Origin: Microcoleus sp. FACHB-672 | GTDB lineage: Bacteria; Cyanobacteriota; Cyanobacteriia; Cyanobacteriales; Oscillatoriaceae | Reading direction: 5' to 3' | Length of the DNA stretch: 64,000 bases | Assembly: GCF_014695725.1 (NCBI RefSeq) | Contig: NZ_JACJOU010000013.1 | Span: forward strand, 248,001 to 312,000 | Shown here: positions 55,996 to 63,997 of the stretch, one piece after another | Position numbering within the stretch: position 1 is the stretch's first letter | Layout of the letters: each line of letters opens with the position of its first letter | Notes under the pieces: model-generated | What the model was told of the DNA's origin: nothing | The model's input: the letters and a program-made list of their open reading frames with translations, nothing else | Database searches by the model: none | Translations under genes and position numbers: made by a program

Positions 55996-56120
55996 ACTGC
56001 ATCCTCATTTAACTATAGAATTCGATGGGTTGTTAATTCTGTACTCTAACCTGCATTACATTTAAGGGCTACAGCCGTTGCGGCGCAACTCCCCGTAGGA
56101 AGATTTTCTGCCGGCCTTCT

Positions 56121-56381
56121 CTAGGCTAAGTGCATTTGCAGTACAGAACGGGGTGCACGGCGGATTTTGCAGGGAATCGTTTCCAGTCCCAAACGCTGAC
56201 AAGCCTCGTAGCGGTGGCAACCAGAAAATCCGTAATATTGGCCATCAACTTCTAACACGTCAATCGGTTCTCGTACACCAATTTCTTTGATCGACTCCAT
56301 CAGCGCCTCCACCTTAGCCGGATCGTTTTTGCGTGGTAGAGGCCGGCGAATCTGCGCGAGGGGAATCTCCTCGATTCTCAT
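56121..56381 (-). CDS. srx: Sulfiredoxin
   Basis: Sulfiredoxin repairs over-oxidised (sulfinic) 2-Cys peroxiredoxin using ATP. The protein has 86 residues, the compact cyanobacterial size. The fold is ParB-like, and the active-site Cys is C55 in the signature GFSGCHRYEA. IREVPL-like IEEIPLAQIRRPLPR and VREPIDVLEVDG match the family. The ATG at 56381 has a perfect AAGGAG ribosome site. Dps follows 126 bases downstream on the same strand, consistent with a peroxide-defence pair. Confidence 0.93.
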   Translation of the reverse strand: MRIEEIPLAQIRRPLPRKNDPAKVEALMESIKEIGVREPIDVLEVDGQYYGFSGCHRYEACQRLGLETIPCKIRRAPRSVLQMHLA

Positions 56382-56497
56382 GTTGCATCTCCTTTTGTCC
56401 TTCTTTATAAATCATAGTCATAATGACTTCGACTTGCAAGCGAGGTCAAGAACTGATACCAAAGCCGGTTTTGAGAGGTAGCGCACTCAAGCTTTTA

Positions 56498-56591
56498 GGC
56501 GGTTGAAACTGACTTAAGCGATGAGACCCGGACTTAAGTCCCTGGCGGAGTGAGTACCCCACCGAGAACCCGCCTGGGAATCAAATCCTCC
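56498..56591. other. Nested-palindrome block, possible IS200/IS605 end or structured RNA
   Basis: Between srx and the broken CHAT gene lies a GC-rich island, unlike the AT-rich DNA around it. GGACTTAAGTCC (56530-56541) is a perfect 12-base palindrome, with CTTAAG also at 56513-56518. GGCGG (56544-56548, and again 56498-56502) can pair with CCGCC (56570-56574). AGTGAGTACCCCACCGAG lies inside, and AATCCTCCCGC follows at 56584-56594. Such nested hairpins are typical of IS200/IS605 ends and of the RNA guides made from them. No transposase fragment is present. The identification is tentative. Confidence 0.35.
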
Positions 56592-56633
56592 CGCTTACAG
56601 AGTAAAGTCATCAATTGAAATATTTATAAATCT

Positions 56634-57254
56634 TCAATTCGCCTCGCCGATCAGCGTAAATGCCGCCCATTGTTTAGGATTGGGATATTCTTTCATGGTA
56701 GTGAGCATGGCTTGACGTAGAGCAACAGCTTTGTCAGGATTTTGTTGCAGATAGCGATAAAATTCATTCATTAAAAAGGCAGTAGAATCATCATTAACTG
56801 CCCACAGCGATACCAGGACGCTCGGGACTCCCGCAGCAATTAAAGAGCGAGATAAGCCAACCACCCCATCGCCTTTAATGTCACCACGTCCAGTGTCGCA
56901 GGCGCTGAGGACAACTAAATCAGCTTGTAGTTTCATGTCAAAAATTTCGCCGGCAGTGAGTAAACCATCGAGCGCATCGTCAGGTTTGCCGGCAGGCGCA
57001 AGCGCAATGGCTCCCGGTACACCAAAGCCTTTAAAATCATCCAGTAAGCCGTGGGTCGCCAGATGAATAATGCGTGCTTGTTGCATTTTCTCCATCACCA
57101 TTGTTTTGGTGGCTTTGCTCCCGATCAGTGCTTCGGTGTTGAAGAGTTTGGCAATTTGAATTGCTTCCCTTTCTGCACCAGGGAGAGGGGTTAAGTTTGC
57201 AACTAATTCTCCTATTTGAATTTTGGGCATGGTCGGATTGCCCACAACTAACAC
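56634..57254 (-). CDS. CHAT peptidase domain, C-terminal segment of the broken gene
   Basis: The segment has 206 residues if started at the GTG at 57254. It carries the catalytic half of a CHAT (caspase-like) domain: PLPGAEREAIQIAKLF, the His in IIHLATHGLLDD, the Cys in DLVVLSACDTGRGD, then VVGLSRSLIAAGVPSVLVSL and the terminal WAAFTLIGEAN. All active-site residues are intact, suggesting that the interruption is recent. No ribosome site precedes it; the 18 codons between the second TAA and this GTG still read as CHAT sequence (VLDLTHKQKH). Confidence 0.65.
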   Translation of the reverse strand: MLVVGNPTMPKIQIGELVANLTPLPGAEREAIQIAKLFNTEALIGSKATKTMVMEKMQQARIIHLATHGLLDDFKGFGVPGAIALAPAGKPDDALDGLLTAGEIFDMKLQADLVVLSACDTGRGDIKGDGVVGLSRSLIAAGVPSVLVSLWAVNDDSTAFLMNEFYRYLQQNPDKAVALRQAMLTTMKEYPNPKQWAAFTLIGEAN

Positions 57255-57308
57255 ATCCTTGACTGACCTTTGAGTGCTGTGCTTCTGCTTGTGGGTTAAG
57301 TCTAAAAC

Positions 57309-58163
57309 TTAAATAGCCGGTGCGGTGAGGATGGTATGTTTTTCAATTAAGTATTTGCCTTGCTCGTCTTGGAGTGCAGGGAAAGGAACGAGAAACAGCG
57401 ATTTTTGTGGGATGAAGATGACTCGCTCATCAGGGTTGTTTGGTAGTAATTCGGCAATAGGTGCGATCAGGATTTGGTGGAGTTGTTGTAACTTCTCGGT
57501 TGAGTTTTGGGATTGAGAATTAACAACAGTTGCATCAACAATACCGAGACCCCTAACACCCATCGCATCACGGCTGGTGGTAACGAGGTCTTGTAGGGAG
57601 GTGTTCAATAATTTTTTTAGGTCTACTTGCTTGTAGGCAATTTCACCTGTGGGTTTAATCACCCAAATGTAGAGTTTTGATGGCTGCCATTCTTCTTTTT
57701 TTCCTTGAATTTGGTAAAGTTCATTAATAATCGAATATTGAACAAGGGTAGCGTTTTGCTGGGAAGCAATTTGCTGAATTTCTGGAAGGGTTGGGGGTTT
57801 GAGATTGGATTGATTGTTGGGGTTTTGTGAGAGCTTGGAGTCTAATAACTCCACCAAAGCACGACTGCGACTGCGTTCAGCAATTAAAAGTGCTTCTTCA
57901 AATTTATTTTGTGCAACTAAAGCTTGTTGCAAAAAGCGGTAGCTACTAGCTTGCCGCTCAAAAATGGAGATTTTTTGATCATCTTTTAATTCTCGCGCTC
58001 GGAGAGATTCCCAAGCCTCAATCGCTGCCAATAAGGTAGTTTCGGCTTGGGAATATTTACCTTGAGTATTGTAAACTGCCCCAATATTGTTGAGCGTCGC
58101 ACCTTCTCCTGCCTTGTCACCAATTTCTTGGGTAATGGCTAAGGCTTGTTGATAATACTTCAA
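57309..58163 (-). CDS. Middle segment of the broken CHAT gene
   Basis: The segment has 284 residues if initiated at the TTG at 58163, which is only the third codon after GCC-less context of the first TAA and is not a natural start. It holds the last TPR units (ALAITQEIGDKAGEGATLNN, then a degenerate one), a helical linker (RARELKDDQKISIFERQASS) and the first half of the CHAT fold (LVQYSIINELYQ, KLYIWVIKPTGEI, VIFIPQKSLFLVPFPALQDE). It ends at TAA 57309 after ILTAPAI, where intact homologues continue with Gln. It is probably not translated separately. Confidence 0.6.
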   Translation of the reverse strand: MKYYQQALAITQEIGDKAGEGATLNNIGAVYNTQGKYSQAETTLLAAIEAWESLRARELKDDQKISIFERQASSYRFLQQALVAQNKFEEALLIAERSRSRALVELLDSKLSQNPNNQSNLKPPTLPEIQQIASQQNATLVQYSIINELYQIQGKKEEWQPSKLYIWVIKPTGEIAYKQVDLKKLLNTSLQDLVTTSRDAMGVRGLGIVDATVVNSQSQNSTEKLQQLHQILIAPIAELLPNNPDERVIFIPQKSLFLVPFPALQDEQGKYLIEKHTILTAPAI

Positions 58164-59280
58164 GGCTTTGGGTTACTGGCCCATCTTGCGCTGAACTAAC
58201 CCAATATTGTTGAGCATCGTACCTTCCATTGCCTTATTGCCAATTTCTTGGGCAATGGCTAAGGCTTGTTGAAAATACTCCAAGGCTTTAGGGTACTGTC
58301 CTAGGTTGTCGTAAACTGACCCAATATTGCTGAGCGTCTTACCTTCTCCTGCCTTGTCACCAATTTCTTTGACAATGGCAAAGGCTTGTTGATAATACTC
58401 CAAGGCTTTGGGGTACTGTCCTAGGTTGTGGTGAACTAACCCAATATTGTTGAGCGTCGCACCTTCTCCTGCCTTGTCACCAATTTCTTTGCGAATGGCT
58501 AAGGATTGTTGATAATACTCCAAAGCTTTGGGGTACTGTCCTAGGTTGTCGTAAACTGACCCAATATTGTTGAGCGTCGTACCTTCTCCTGCCTTGTCAC
58601 CAATTTCTTGGCTGATTGCTAAGGATTGTTGATGATACTCTAAGGCTTTGGGGTGCTGTCCTAGGTTGTCGTAAACTAACCCAATATTGTTGAGCGTCGT
58701 ACCTTCCACTGCCTTGTCACCAATTTCTTGGGCAATGGCTAAGGCTTGTTGATAAGACTCCAAGGCTTTGGGGTACTGTTCTATGTTGTGGTGAACTTCC
58801 CCAATATTGTTGAGCGTCGCACCTTCTCCTGCCTTGTCACCAATTTCTTTGCGAATGGCTAAGGATTGTTGATAAAACTCCAAAGCTTTGGGGTACTGTC
58901 CTAGGCCGGCGTAAACTGCCCCAATATTGTTGAGCGTCGTACCTTCCACTGCCTTATTACCAATTTCTTGGTGAATAGCTAAGGCTTGTTGATAAGACTC
59001 CAAAGCTTTGGGGTACTGTCCTAGGCTGTCGTAAACTGACCCAATATTGTTGAGCGTCGTACCTTCCCCTGCCTTGTCACCAATCTCTTTGCGAATGGCT
59101 AAGGCTTGTTGATAATACTCCAAGGCTTTGGGGTACTGTCCTAAGTTGTTGTAAACTGACCCAATATTGTTGAGTGTTACACCTTCACCTTGGCGTTCCC
59201 CAATTTCTCTGACAATCACTAAAACACTTTGAAACGTCTCTAAAGCTTCTCGAAACTGACCTTGATTTAACTGCTGAAGA
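58081..59280. repeat. Ten tandem 120-base TPR-coding repeats
   Basis: The word CCAATATTG starts a new unit at exactly 120-base steps from 58081 to 59161 (ten units). Neighbouring units differ at only a few bases over most of their length, mainly in the words for the first helix. The regular period and high identity point to unequal crossing-over or gene conversion. Confidence 0.85.
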
Positions 59281-59447
59281 CCTACTTGATTCAGTCGCAA
59301 TGCCTCGTCTCGGCGTTGTTCTCGTGTCTGCGCCTGTGCCAATACAGTACCGCTTCCCCAAGTATTCCTCACCACTGGTAACGGACAACTCAAAGAGATG
59401 AGCAAGGCTACAGTAATAACGCTAAGGCGATGTAGATGAGGATGCAT
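58173..59447 (-). CDS. TPR protein, N-terminal segment of the broken CHAT gene
   Basis: The segment has 424 residues. A signal peptide (1 to about 40, ending LAQAQ) sends it out of the cytoplasm. From about residue 45 it is a run of TPR units with a 40-residue period (consensus LGQYPKALEYYQQALAI, then EIGDKAGEGTTLNNIGSVY). The units are nearly identical in DNA, a sign of recent duplication or gene conversion. The frame ends at TAA (58173) in the middle of a repeat. The ATG at 59447 is preferred to a TTG four codons earlier. On its own it could still make a soluble TPR solenoid. Confidence 0.75.
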   Translation of the reverse strand: MHPHLHRLSVITVALLISLSCPLPVVRNTWGSGTVLAQAQTREQRRDEALRLNQVGLQQLNQGQFREALETFQSVLVIVREIGERQGEGVTLNNIGSVYNNLGQYPKALEYYQQALAIRKEIGDKAGEGTTLNNIGSVYDSLGQYPKALESYQQALAIHQEIGNKAVEGTTLNNIGAVYAGLGQYPKALEFYQQSLAIRKEIGDKAGEGATLNNIGEVHHNIEQYPKALESYQQALAIAQEIGDKAVEGTTLNNIGLVYDNLGQHPKALEYHQQSLAISQEIGDKAGEGTTLNNIGSVYDNLGQYPKALEYYQQSLAIRKEIGDKAGEGATLNNIGLVHHNLGQYPKALEYYQQAFAIVKEIGDKAGEGKTLSNIGSVYDNLGQYPKALEYFQQALAIAQEIGNKAMEGTMLNNIGLVQRKMGQ

Positions 59448-59738
59448 AGTCTCAATCAATCGGTTAGTGAACTATTTACATATATCTCCCAGGTTGGGGA
59501 TGTTAGGTAAAAATCCATACAACTTCTTCACAAATAGTCATTGGTGTGATTGCGCCAAAGCCCGGTGCCATGAGGTTTTGTGATCCTCTGTCCTCTCTTC
59601 TGGGAGAACGCAATATCTTTGGCTTTGTATGAACCCTATTGGAACCGGCTTGGGTGTGATTAACGCGTTGTTTTGCCACCGGCCTGCTACAGCATAATGA
59701 GAGTGCAACCCAGCTTGTCTGAAACGAGGGAAATTGAG

Positions 59739-60299
59739 ATGTCTGTGCAATTACTGCGGCGGCAATTCACAGTTGAAGAGTATCACCGCATGGCTGAGGC
59801 AGGAATTCTGACAGAAGATGAGCGGGTGGAACTGATAGATGGCATGATTGTTCACATATTGCCTATAAGCCCGCGCCATGCAGCGTGTGTGAAGCGATTC
59901 ATTAGACTTTTCTCTCAACGGTTGGGCGACAATAGTATTGTTTCCGTTCACAATCCAGTGGAATTAAGCAATCAATCAGAACCGCAACCTGACATCGCAT
60001 TACTGCAACCGCGATCTGATTTTTATGAAGCCGGCCATCCTCAGCCAAAAGATATTTTCTTAATCGTAGAAGTTGCAGACACTACTGTAGAATCAGACCG
60101 GCAAGTAAAAATTCCTCTGTATGCCGGCAGTGGAATTTCTGAAGTTTGGCTAGTGGATATTAATGAACAATTAATCGAAATTTACCGGCAACCAACAGCA
60201 GCCGGCTACCAAGATATTCAAAAGTGCCGGCGGGGACAAAGGATTGCCCCGCAAGCGTTTCCTGAAATTCAACTAGCCGTAGACGAAGTGTTGGGATAG
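59739..60299 (+). CDS. Uma2 family (DUF820) putative restriction-type nuclease
   Basis: The protein has 186 residues. FTVEEYHRMAEAGILTEDER and VELIDGMIVHILPISPRHAA are the typical N-terminal half. PQPDIALLQPR and IFLIVEVADTT carry the PD-(D/E)xK-like Asp and Glu-x-Ala/Val motif, and KIPLYAGSGISEVWLVDI follows. The family is greatly expanded in cyanobacteria; a nuclease fold is accepted but the role is unknown. The ATG at 59739 has GAGGG upstream; earlier in-frame Met codons are unlikely. It is divergent from the CHAT gene and converges with the PRK-like gene. Confidence 0.88.
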   Translation: MSVQLLRRQFTVEEYHRMAEAGILTEDERVELIDGMIVHILPISPRHAACVKRFIRLFSQRLGDNSIVSVHNPVELSNQSEPQPDIALLQPRSDFYEAGHPQPKDIFLIVEVADTTVESDRQVKIPLYAGSGISEVWLVDINEQLIEIYRQPTAAGYQDIQKCRRGQRIAPQAFPEIQLAVDEVLG

Positions 60300-60317
60300 C
60301 CGGCAAAGGTGCGAATG

Positions 60318-61289
60318 CTAAGACAGAGCGCTTTGCGGTACTGTCTTCGTAGAGTCTAAGTGAACAGCCTTGAGCATATGATAAGCAATTAATAACTGTG
60401 TAATTGCTAAGGGGTAACTCTGCAGCGTTTCGCCCGTAGTGCCGACGAGTTTGCCAATTTCTGGATTAATCTGCAACCCGCAGTAGGGTAACAAGTCTGG
60501 CATTTCGTGGCATAAAATGCGCTCTAACTTGTTCACCTGTTCAGCAGTTGCATGATTATCAATTTCCAAAACATCAACCGGCTTGCCCATATCGCGTTCC
60601 AACTCCAAGCGGATTGCCGATGTAGAATCCTCTCCGCTTTCATCGACAACCTTAAGAAGATCCGGGTGCGGTATCGTTGGTCTGAGAACCAAACGCACAT
60701 TTAAATGTGACGCATCTTCCTCAGATCCTTCGGTTGGGGGATAAAAACTGACGACCACATCCGCCCATTGGCGCTGAGGACGAATAAAAGCCTCTGAGTC
60801 CGGTTCACGTTTTTCGATTTCCGCAAGCACCTGTTCCGGCTTATAGCCTCGCTTCATCGTATCGCGCTTGACCTTCCACTTGGCGCGTAAAAATTCCGGC
60901 GGTGCTAGATACACTTTCACATCATAAGCGTCTCGCGCTCCAAGGGTTGAATAACCGAGCAACCCTTCAACAATCACAAATTTGCTGGGCTTGATGTATT
61001 CTGGCGGATCGAATTCCCCGGTTGTGTGGTTGTAAATCGGCTTGAGAATGGGTTGGCCTTCTCGCAGCAAATGCAAGTGCTGCTGAATGATATCGAGGTA
61101 ATTGCAATCCGGGTGCAGTGCCGTAATGCCGATTTCCGCACGCTGCTTGCGGTCGTAGCGGTGATAATCATCGGTACAGATCACCGTAACATTCTCAGAA
61201 CCCAAGACTTGAGCGATCCCTTTGGTGAGCGTTGTTTTACCGGCAGCGCTGTCGCCAACGATGCCAAGGATAATGGGGCGCTGGCTCAT
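60318..61289 (-). CDS. Phosphoribulokinase/uridine kinase-family protein (PRK paralogue)
   Basis: The protein has 323 residues. The P-loop GDSAAGKTT lies at 12-20, and CTDDYHRYDRKQRAEIGITA matches the phosphoribulokinase substrate loop. PIYNHTTGEFDPPEYI and VIVEGLLGY follow as in PRK. It differs from the Calvin-cycle enzyme of cyanobacteria, which has a Cys in the P-loop (GDSGCGKST) and the light-regulated Cys pair. Here the P-loop Cys is replaced by Ala, so thioredoxin control of that kind is absent. The C-terminal 120 residues are also different. The substrate is probably a phosphorylated sugar or nucleoside but is not certain. Confidence 0.8.
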   Translation of the reverse strand: MSQRPIILGIVGDSAAGKTTLTKGIAQVLGSENVTVICTDDYHRYDRKQRAEIGITALHPDCNYLDIIQQHLHLLREGQPILKPIYNHTTGEFDPPEYIKPSKFVIVEGLLGYSTLGARDAYDVKVYLAPPEFLRAKWKVKRDTMKRGYKPEQVLAEIEKREPDSEAFIRPQRQWADVVVSFYPPTEGSEEDASHLNVRLVLRPTIPHPDLLKVVDESGEDSTSAIRLELERDMGKPVDVLEIDNHATAEQVNKLERILCHEMPDLLPYCGLQINPEIGKLVGTTGETLQSYPLAITQLLIAYHMLKAVHLDSTKTVPQSALS

Positions 61290-61404
61290 ATTTCCTCTTT
61301 AGTGAAAAATTCTTTTGGCACAATCTTACGGGGAAATGGCGGGGATCGCTTAAAAATTAACAAATAAAAATAAAGAAACTGCCACAGAGAGTACCCCAGC
61401 ATCC

Positions 61405-63054
61405 TTACCAATCATCCCGCCGTTGCGTTGGTTCGTCCCAATCAGACTCGTGTTGCGTTCGTTGATCCCAATCAGATTGCCGGCGATCCTGTTCTTCCTC
61501 TTCATATTCCAACTCTTCTTCTTCCTCCTCCGGCTGAGGCGAAAGCACCTTCAAAGGTTCAACGACTTTAGCGATCGCATCCTTAATAAACGCCTTGACG
61601 AACTCATCCTTGCGATTTAACTGGAATTGCCGCTGCACCACCTCAGTAATCCCGCCATCTCCCCAATCTTGATCGTGGCGGAAATACTCAATAAAACTTT
61701 TGCCGGCAATTCGCGTTAGATAAGCCGCCGTCACCCCTTGAATTGCCTTGCCAACAATAAGTGTGCCCACATTCATTTGCAGCGCTGTAGACACCAAATT
61801 CGTTGCGCCCTTAACAATTCCCAAACTCGCCAGAGTTTTAGCCAGAGACAACGCCAATTCCCGGCCATTTTCCATATCAAGGTAAGAACCGTAAATTCTG
61901 CCGATTTCTACCACCATTTGGGCATTAACCGCCGCCGTTGCCAGCAAATCAACCACCGGCAGCGGCGTCACCGCAATCACACCGGCACCAATCCACTGAA
62001 AACGTTCCACAATTTTCTCAGCTTGCCGGCGGCGCTGCGCGTCAATTAGCCGTCGCGCTTCCTCTCCTAAACGCTGGGATTGCAACAGAATATTATCTGC
62101 CACCAAATCTTCCCCCTCAGCCCGTAGAATCGCCGCCATTCGCCGAATTAAAGGCATAATATCGGGATCAGGTTCTAATATCTGCCCATTTTCTAGTTCC
62201 ACCGCTTGAGGATTAGCCGCAATTGCCACAACATCCATTGCCGCTACAAACCCCCGTACTCGCTCTCGCAATCTCGCTAAAATGGCTTCTCGGTCTTGTT
62301 CTGGATAAAGATCCGTTTTATTGAGAACCACGATTGAACGCTTGCCAATCTCTGCTAACGCCCTTAAGGGATTATATTCCGACTTTCGCAAGTCATTATC
62401 CACCACAAACAACAGCAAATCGGCTTCTGTAGCCAGTTGTCGTGCCAATTCTTCTCGCTGAGTGCCGGCAATTCCCGCTTCTAAAATTCCCGGTGTATCG
62501 GTAACTAAAATCTCCCGTTCCAATCCTTTTAACTTCAGGCTGTAAGTTTCCCCCACCTCCGTTGTCCCCATCGGTGCGGAAACTCGCCCAACCATCCGCC
62601 CCATTAAAGCATTGACTAGGGAAGTTTTGCCGGCACTTCCTGTCCCAAACACCACCACCTGCAAATCCCCCCGCGATAAATAAGTCTCAATTTCTCGCGA
62701 ACGGCTGATTAATGCCTGCTTAGCCACCTCATCTTGAATTTGATCAACCTGCTGGCGAACCGCTTTCAAGGTTTCCTCAGCCGCCTCAGACTTTTGCACC
62801 GGAACTTTTGGTCTTGGCTTGCGCCGGCCTGTTTTTCGCTTTTTGGCCGGCTGAAATAGGCGCAGATAGTACACCAAGGCAGTAATTAAAACCGCCAGCA
62901 GCACAATCAGCAGCAACAGCAGCAGATTTGCCAGAAACGGGGTAGAAAAAGCAACTTGGATGTACAGCCGGTAAAGGGAATTAATCAACCACAGCATTAA
63001 CCCCAGGATGAAAGTGAGGCCGGCAATGAGCGTTAACAGGCGCGACAGAGGCAT
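61405..63054 (-). CDS. Membrane-associated GTPase with DUF697/YcjF-like domain
   Basis: The protein has 549 residues. Two N-terminal membrane helices (about 5-25 and 38-64) precede a basic stretch. The Era-like G domain shows G1 GTGSAGKTS (137-145), a conserved Thr in MGTTEVG, G3 DTPG and G4 NKTD. A hydrophobic DUF697-like domain (about 335-460, GVIAVTPLPVVDLLATAAVN) follows. The C-terminus is an acidic run and a short repeat of the form SDWD-x-x-TQ ending in DDW. It probably acts at the inner or thylakoid membrane; the role is unknown. The ATG at 63054 is preferred to a TTG at 63069. It lies upstream of the PRK-like gene on the same strand. Confidence 0.85.
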   Translation of the reverse strand: MPLSRLLTLIAGLTFILGLMLWLINSLYRLYIQVAFSTPFLANLLLLLLIVLLAVLITALVYYLRLFQPAKKRKTGRRKPRPKVPVQKSEAAEETLKAVRQQVDQIQDEVAKQALISRSREIETYLSRGDLQVVVFGTGSAGKTSLVNALMGRMVGRVSAPMGTTEVGETYSLKLKGLEREILVTDTPGILEAGIAGTQREELARQLATEADLLLFVVDNDLRKSEYNPLRALAEIGKRSIVVLNKTDLYPEQDREAILARLRERVRGFVAAMDVVAIAANPQAVELENGQILEPDPDIMPLIRRMAAILRAEGEDLVADNILLQSQRLGEEARRLIDAQRRRQAEKIVERFQWIGAGVIAVTPLPVVDLLATAAVNAQMVVEIGRIYGSYLDMENGRELALSLAKTLASLGIVKGATNLVSTALQMNVGTLIVGKAIQGVTAAYLTRIAGKSFIEYFRHDQDWGDGGITEVVQRQFQLNRKDEFVKAFIKDAIAKVVEPLKVLSPQPEEEEEELEYEEEEQDRRQSDWDQRTQHESDWDEPTQRRDDW

Positions 63055-63332
63055 GGACAGCAGCAGCAAATGGGTAGGTCAGATGCTTACGATCTTAGTC
63101 TCCTCTGATTATGTTGAGCCTTAAGCTAGATGGCAATTTCTGTAGCTGTTTTATCCTAAAAAAAGCATCAGCGAAGGAATAACTGATTAAACCGGCACCT
63201 AGCCTAACTATCTCGGTGTGATCATTTCAACCGCATTACCCGTCAATTTCGTAGAAAGCATCACCCTTACAACGTAGTGCTTGAGATGCTTCAGAGTGGA
63301 TTTTTTTGATCATTATTGTGGAGTAAAACATC

Positions 63333-63866
63333 ATGGGACTTTTTGACCAAATCTTAAATGCCGTCGGCAATCCCAATCAACAAGCGAATCCCAACCAACT
63401 AGGCGGTATTTTGGGAAGCGTGGAACAGTTAGGAAGCAACTACGGTGCCGATCCGGGGGCAACCCAAATGGCCTTATCAATGGTCGGCAACTACGTGCGA
63501 TCCGCCTTACAGCAACAACGGGCAACCGTCGGCCCAGCACAAGCACAACAAATTGTAAATCAATACGGTGGTACAACACCCAACAACCAAGCAGTTCAGG
63601 CATTGTTTCCCCCCCAAATGCAAGGGCATATTATTCAAGAAGTCGCTCAAAGAACCGGATTAAACGCACAAACCATTCAAATGATGCTGCCGATGTTAAT
63701 CCCAATCGTTCTTAACTTCCTCAAAACAGGATCGAACGTCCAAAATCCGCAGCAAGGACAAAACCCAGTCCTGAATAACTTCTTAGATGCCGATAGGGAT
63801 GGAGATGTCGATATTGCAGACGCTATGCAATTAGCCAGTCGCCATCTCGGTCAAGGCAATCGCTAG
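63333..63866 (+). CDS. DUF937 protein with an EF-hand-like loop
   Basis: The protein has 177 residues. MGLFDQILNAVGNPNQQANP and QEVAQRTGLNAQTIQMMLPM with LIPIVLNFL match DUF937, a helical bacterial family of unknown function that often contains Gln/Asn-rich stretches. Near the C-terminus DADRDGDVDIAD (about 150-161) fits a calcium-binding EF-hand or dockerin-type loop with Asp at positions 1, 3, 5, 9 and 12. The ATG at 63333 follows GGAG at a suitable distance. No operon partner is seen. Confidence 0.8.
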   Translation: MGLFDQILNAVGNPNQQANPNQLGGILGSVEQLGSNYGADPGATQMALSMVGNYVRSALQQQRATVGPAQAQQIVNQYGGTTPNNQAVQALFPPQMQGHIIQEVAQRTGLNAQTIQMMLPMLIPIVLNFLKTGSNVQNPQQGQNPVLNNFLDADRDGDVDIADAMQLASRHLGQGNR

Positions 63867-63953
63867 ATTCAGCTTCTTGCAAAAGTCTTGAATTACCAAT
63901 TTGTCTTGAACACCAGCCGTTAACCCATCTGTGTTCATCTTCCTATTTTCAAA

Positions 63954-63997
63954 CCCAGAGGAATGCAATAGAGGCACTAACTTTGCGTCCCTCTGGG
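63954..63997 (+). terminator. Weak inverted repeat at the window end
   Basis: CCCAGAGG (63954-63961) is mirrored by CCTCTGGG (63990-63997) with a 28-base loop. The sequence that would show a T-run lies beyond the window. Confidence 0.3.

Larger units (their letters stand above)
56634..59447 (-). pseudogene. TPR-CHAT protease gene interrupted by two in-frame TAA codons
   Basis: Read as one frame from the ATG at 59447 to the stop at 56634, this region encodes a complete CHAT protease of about 937 codons: a signal peptide, ten 40-residue TPR units, a helical linker and a C-terminal CHAT domain with catalytic His (LATHG) and Cys (LSACDTG). Two codons are TAA: one at 58173-58175, where sister repeats have TAC (Tyr of GQYPKAL), and one at 57309-57311, where CAA (Gln) is expected. 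There is no frameshift. Each lesion needs only one base change. The three open segments are listed separately below. Confidence 0.75.

Noticed and set aside
56498-56591. tRNA gene, suggested by GGCGG and CCGCC ends
   Set aside because: There is no T-loop GTTCRA motif or plausible anticodon arm.
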